Assembly: GCF_003693445.1 (NCBI RefSeq)
Contig: NZ_RFAR01000019.1
Coordinates: 17,399 to 81,398, forward strand
Origin: Aquitalea palustris
Lineage (GTDB): Bacteria > Pseudomonadota > Gammaproteobacteria > Burkholderiales > Chromobacteriaceae
DNA: 64,000 nucleotides
Direction of reading: 5' to 3'
The notes under the pieces: generated by a model
What the model was told of the DNA's origin: nothing
What the model saw: the letters and a program-made list of their open reading frames with translations, nothing else
The model's database searches: none
Shown: one piece after another, positions 63,885 to 64,000 of the stretch
How the letters are laid out: each line of letters begins with the position of its first letter
Position numbering within the stretch: position 1 is the stretch's first letter
Program-made: the position numbers and the translations under genes

Positions 63885-63959
63885 GCAGGAAAACAAGCGA
63901 CCACAACAGCCGGGGGCTTGACGCAGAAAATCAGCTTCGCTATCATGCCGCTCTCTTTT

Positions 63960-64000
63960 GGAGGGGTTACCCCAGCGGTCAACGGGTCCGGACTGTAAAT
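63960..64000 (+). tRNA. tRNA-Tyr(GUA), 5' part
   Basis: GGAGGGGTTACCCCAG opens an acceptor and D arm, and CCGGACTGTAAAT shows an anticodon loop with GTA. The gene is cut by the window end before the variable arm. In many related bacteria tRNA-Tyr is followed by tRNA-Gly, tRNA-Thr and tuf; that lies beyond the window. Confidence 0.85.

Noticed and set aside
1..64000. CRISPR array
   Set aside because: No series of short direct repeats with regular spacers and no cas genes were seen.

Overview
The window is GC-rich (roughly 60%) and reads as the chromosome of a Betaproteobacterium, most likely of the Neisseriales/Chromobacteriaceae (Chromobacterium, Aquitalea or Vogesella type). That placement is an inference from the uvrA / YajR-type transporter / ssb neighbourhood, the general protein flavour, and the many LysR, MFS and LysE genes. 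It was not tested by any search.

Positions 1-14,897 hold the right end of a podovirus-like prophage, all on the + strand. The order is a tail/structural protein cut by the window edge, a gp14-like internal virion protein, a virion transglycosylase, a 2,117-residue polyvalent ejection protein, a tail fibre and its accessory protein, two small membrane or coiled-coil proteins, a GH19 endolysin and a holin. The prophage ends in a 56-bp fragment of a tRNA-Ser(UGA) gene, a classic attachment site. Immediately outside it lies a broken tyrosine-integrase gene, which suggests an older element once occupied the same tRNA.

From 15.3 to 36.1 kb the chromosome carries: a three-gene minus-strand set (DUF4124/DUF2726 protein, secreted ClpP-fold protein, four-helix membrane protein); an MFS transporter divergent from a LysR gene; a LuxR / outer-membrane channel / MFS / histone-deacetylase-family cluster; uvrA, a YajR-like transporter and ssb; hchA with a divergent LysR; and mmuM divergent from an amino-acid-type ABC binding protein and permease.

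From 36.2 to 49.0 kb come a MITE-like element, a complete MacA-MacB-NodT efflux system, a two-component pair, an RlmN/Cfr-family radical SAM enzyme, a globin-coupled HD-GYP phosphodiesterase, a phosphodiesterase/pyrophosphatase, a second diverged MITE-like element and a RES/Xre toxin-antitoxin pair with a palindromic candidate operator.

The rest (49.2-64.0 kb) carries an exported catalase, an AraC regulator, a LysE exporter, an alpha/beta hydrolase, sbcDC, a DUF945 protein, a phospholipase-D-type nuclease, an isochorismatase-like protein without the usual cysteine, a cold-shock protein, a LysR / TauE pair, a glutathione S-transferase and the start of a tRNA-Tyr gene.

The least ordinary items are the polyvalent phage protein with a probable PBECR-type nuclease domain and an HExxH site, the tandem-integration scar at tRNA-Ser, a family of three 105-112 bp inverted-repeat elements lying close behind stop codons, the channel/transporter/deacetylase cluster, and the RES/Xre pair with its operator.
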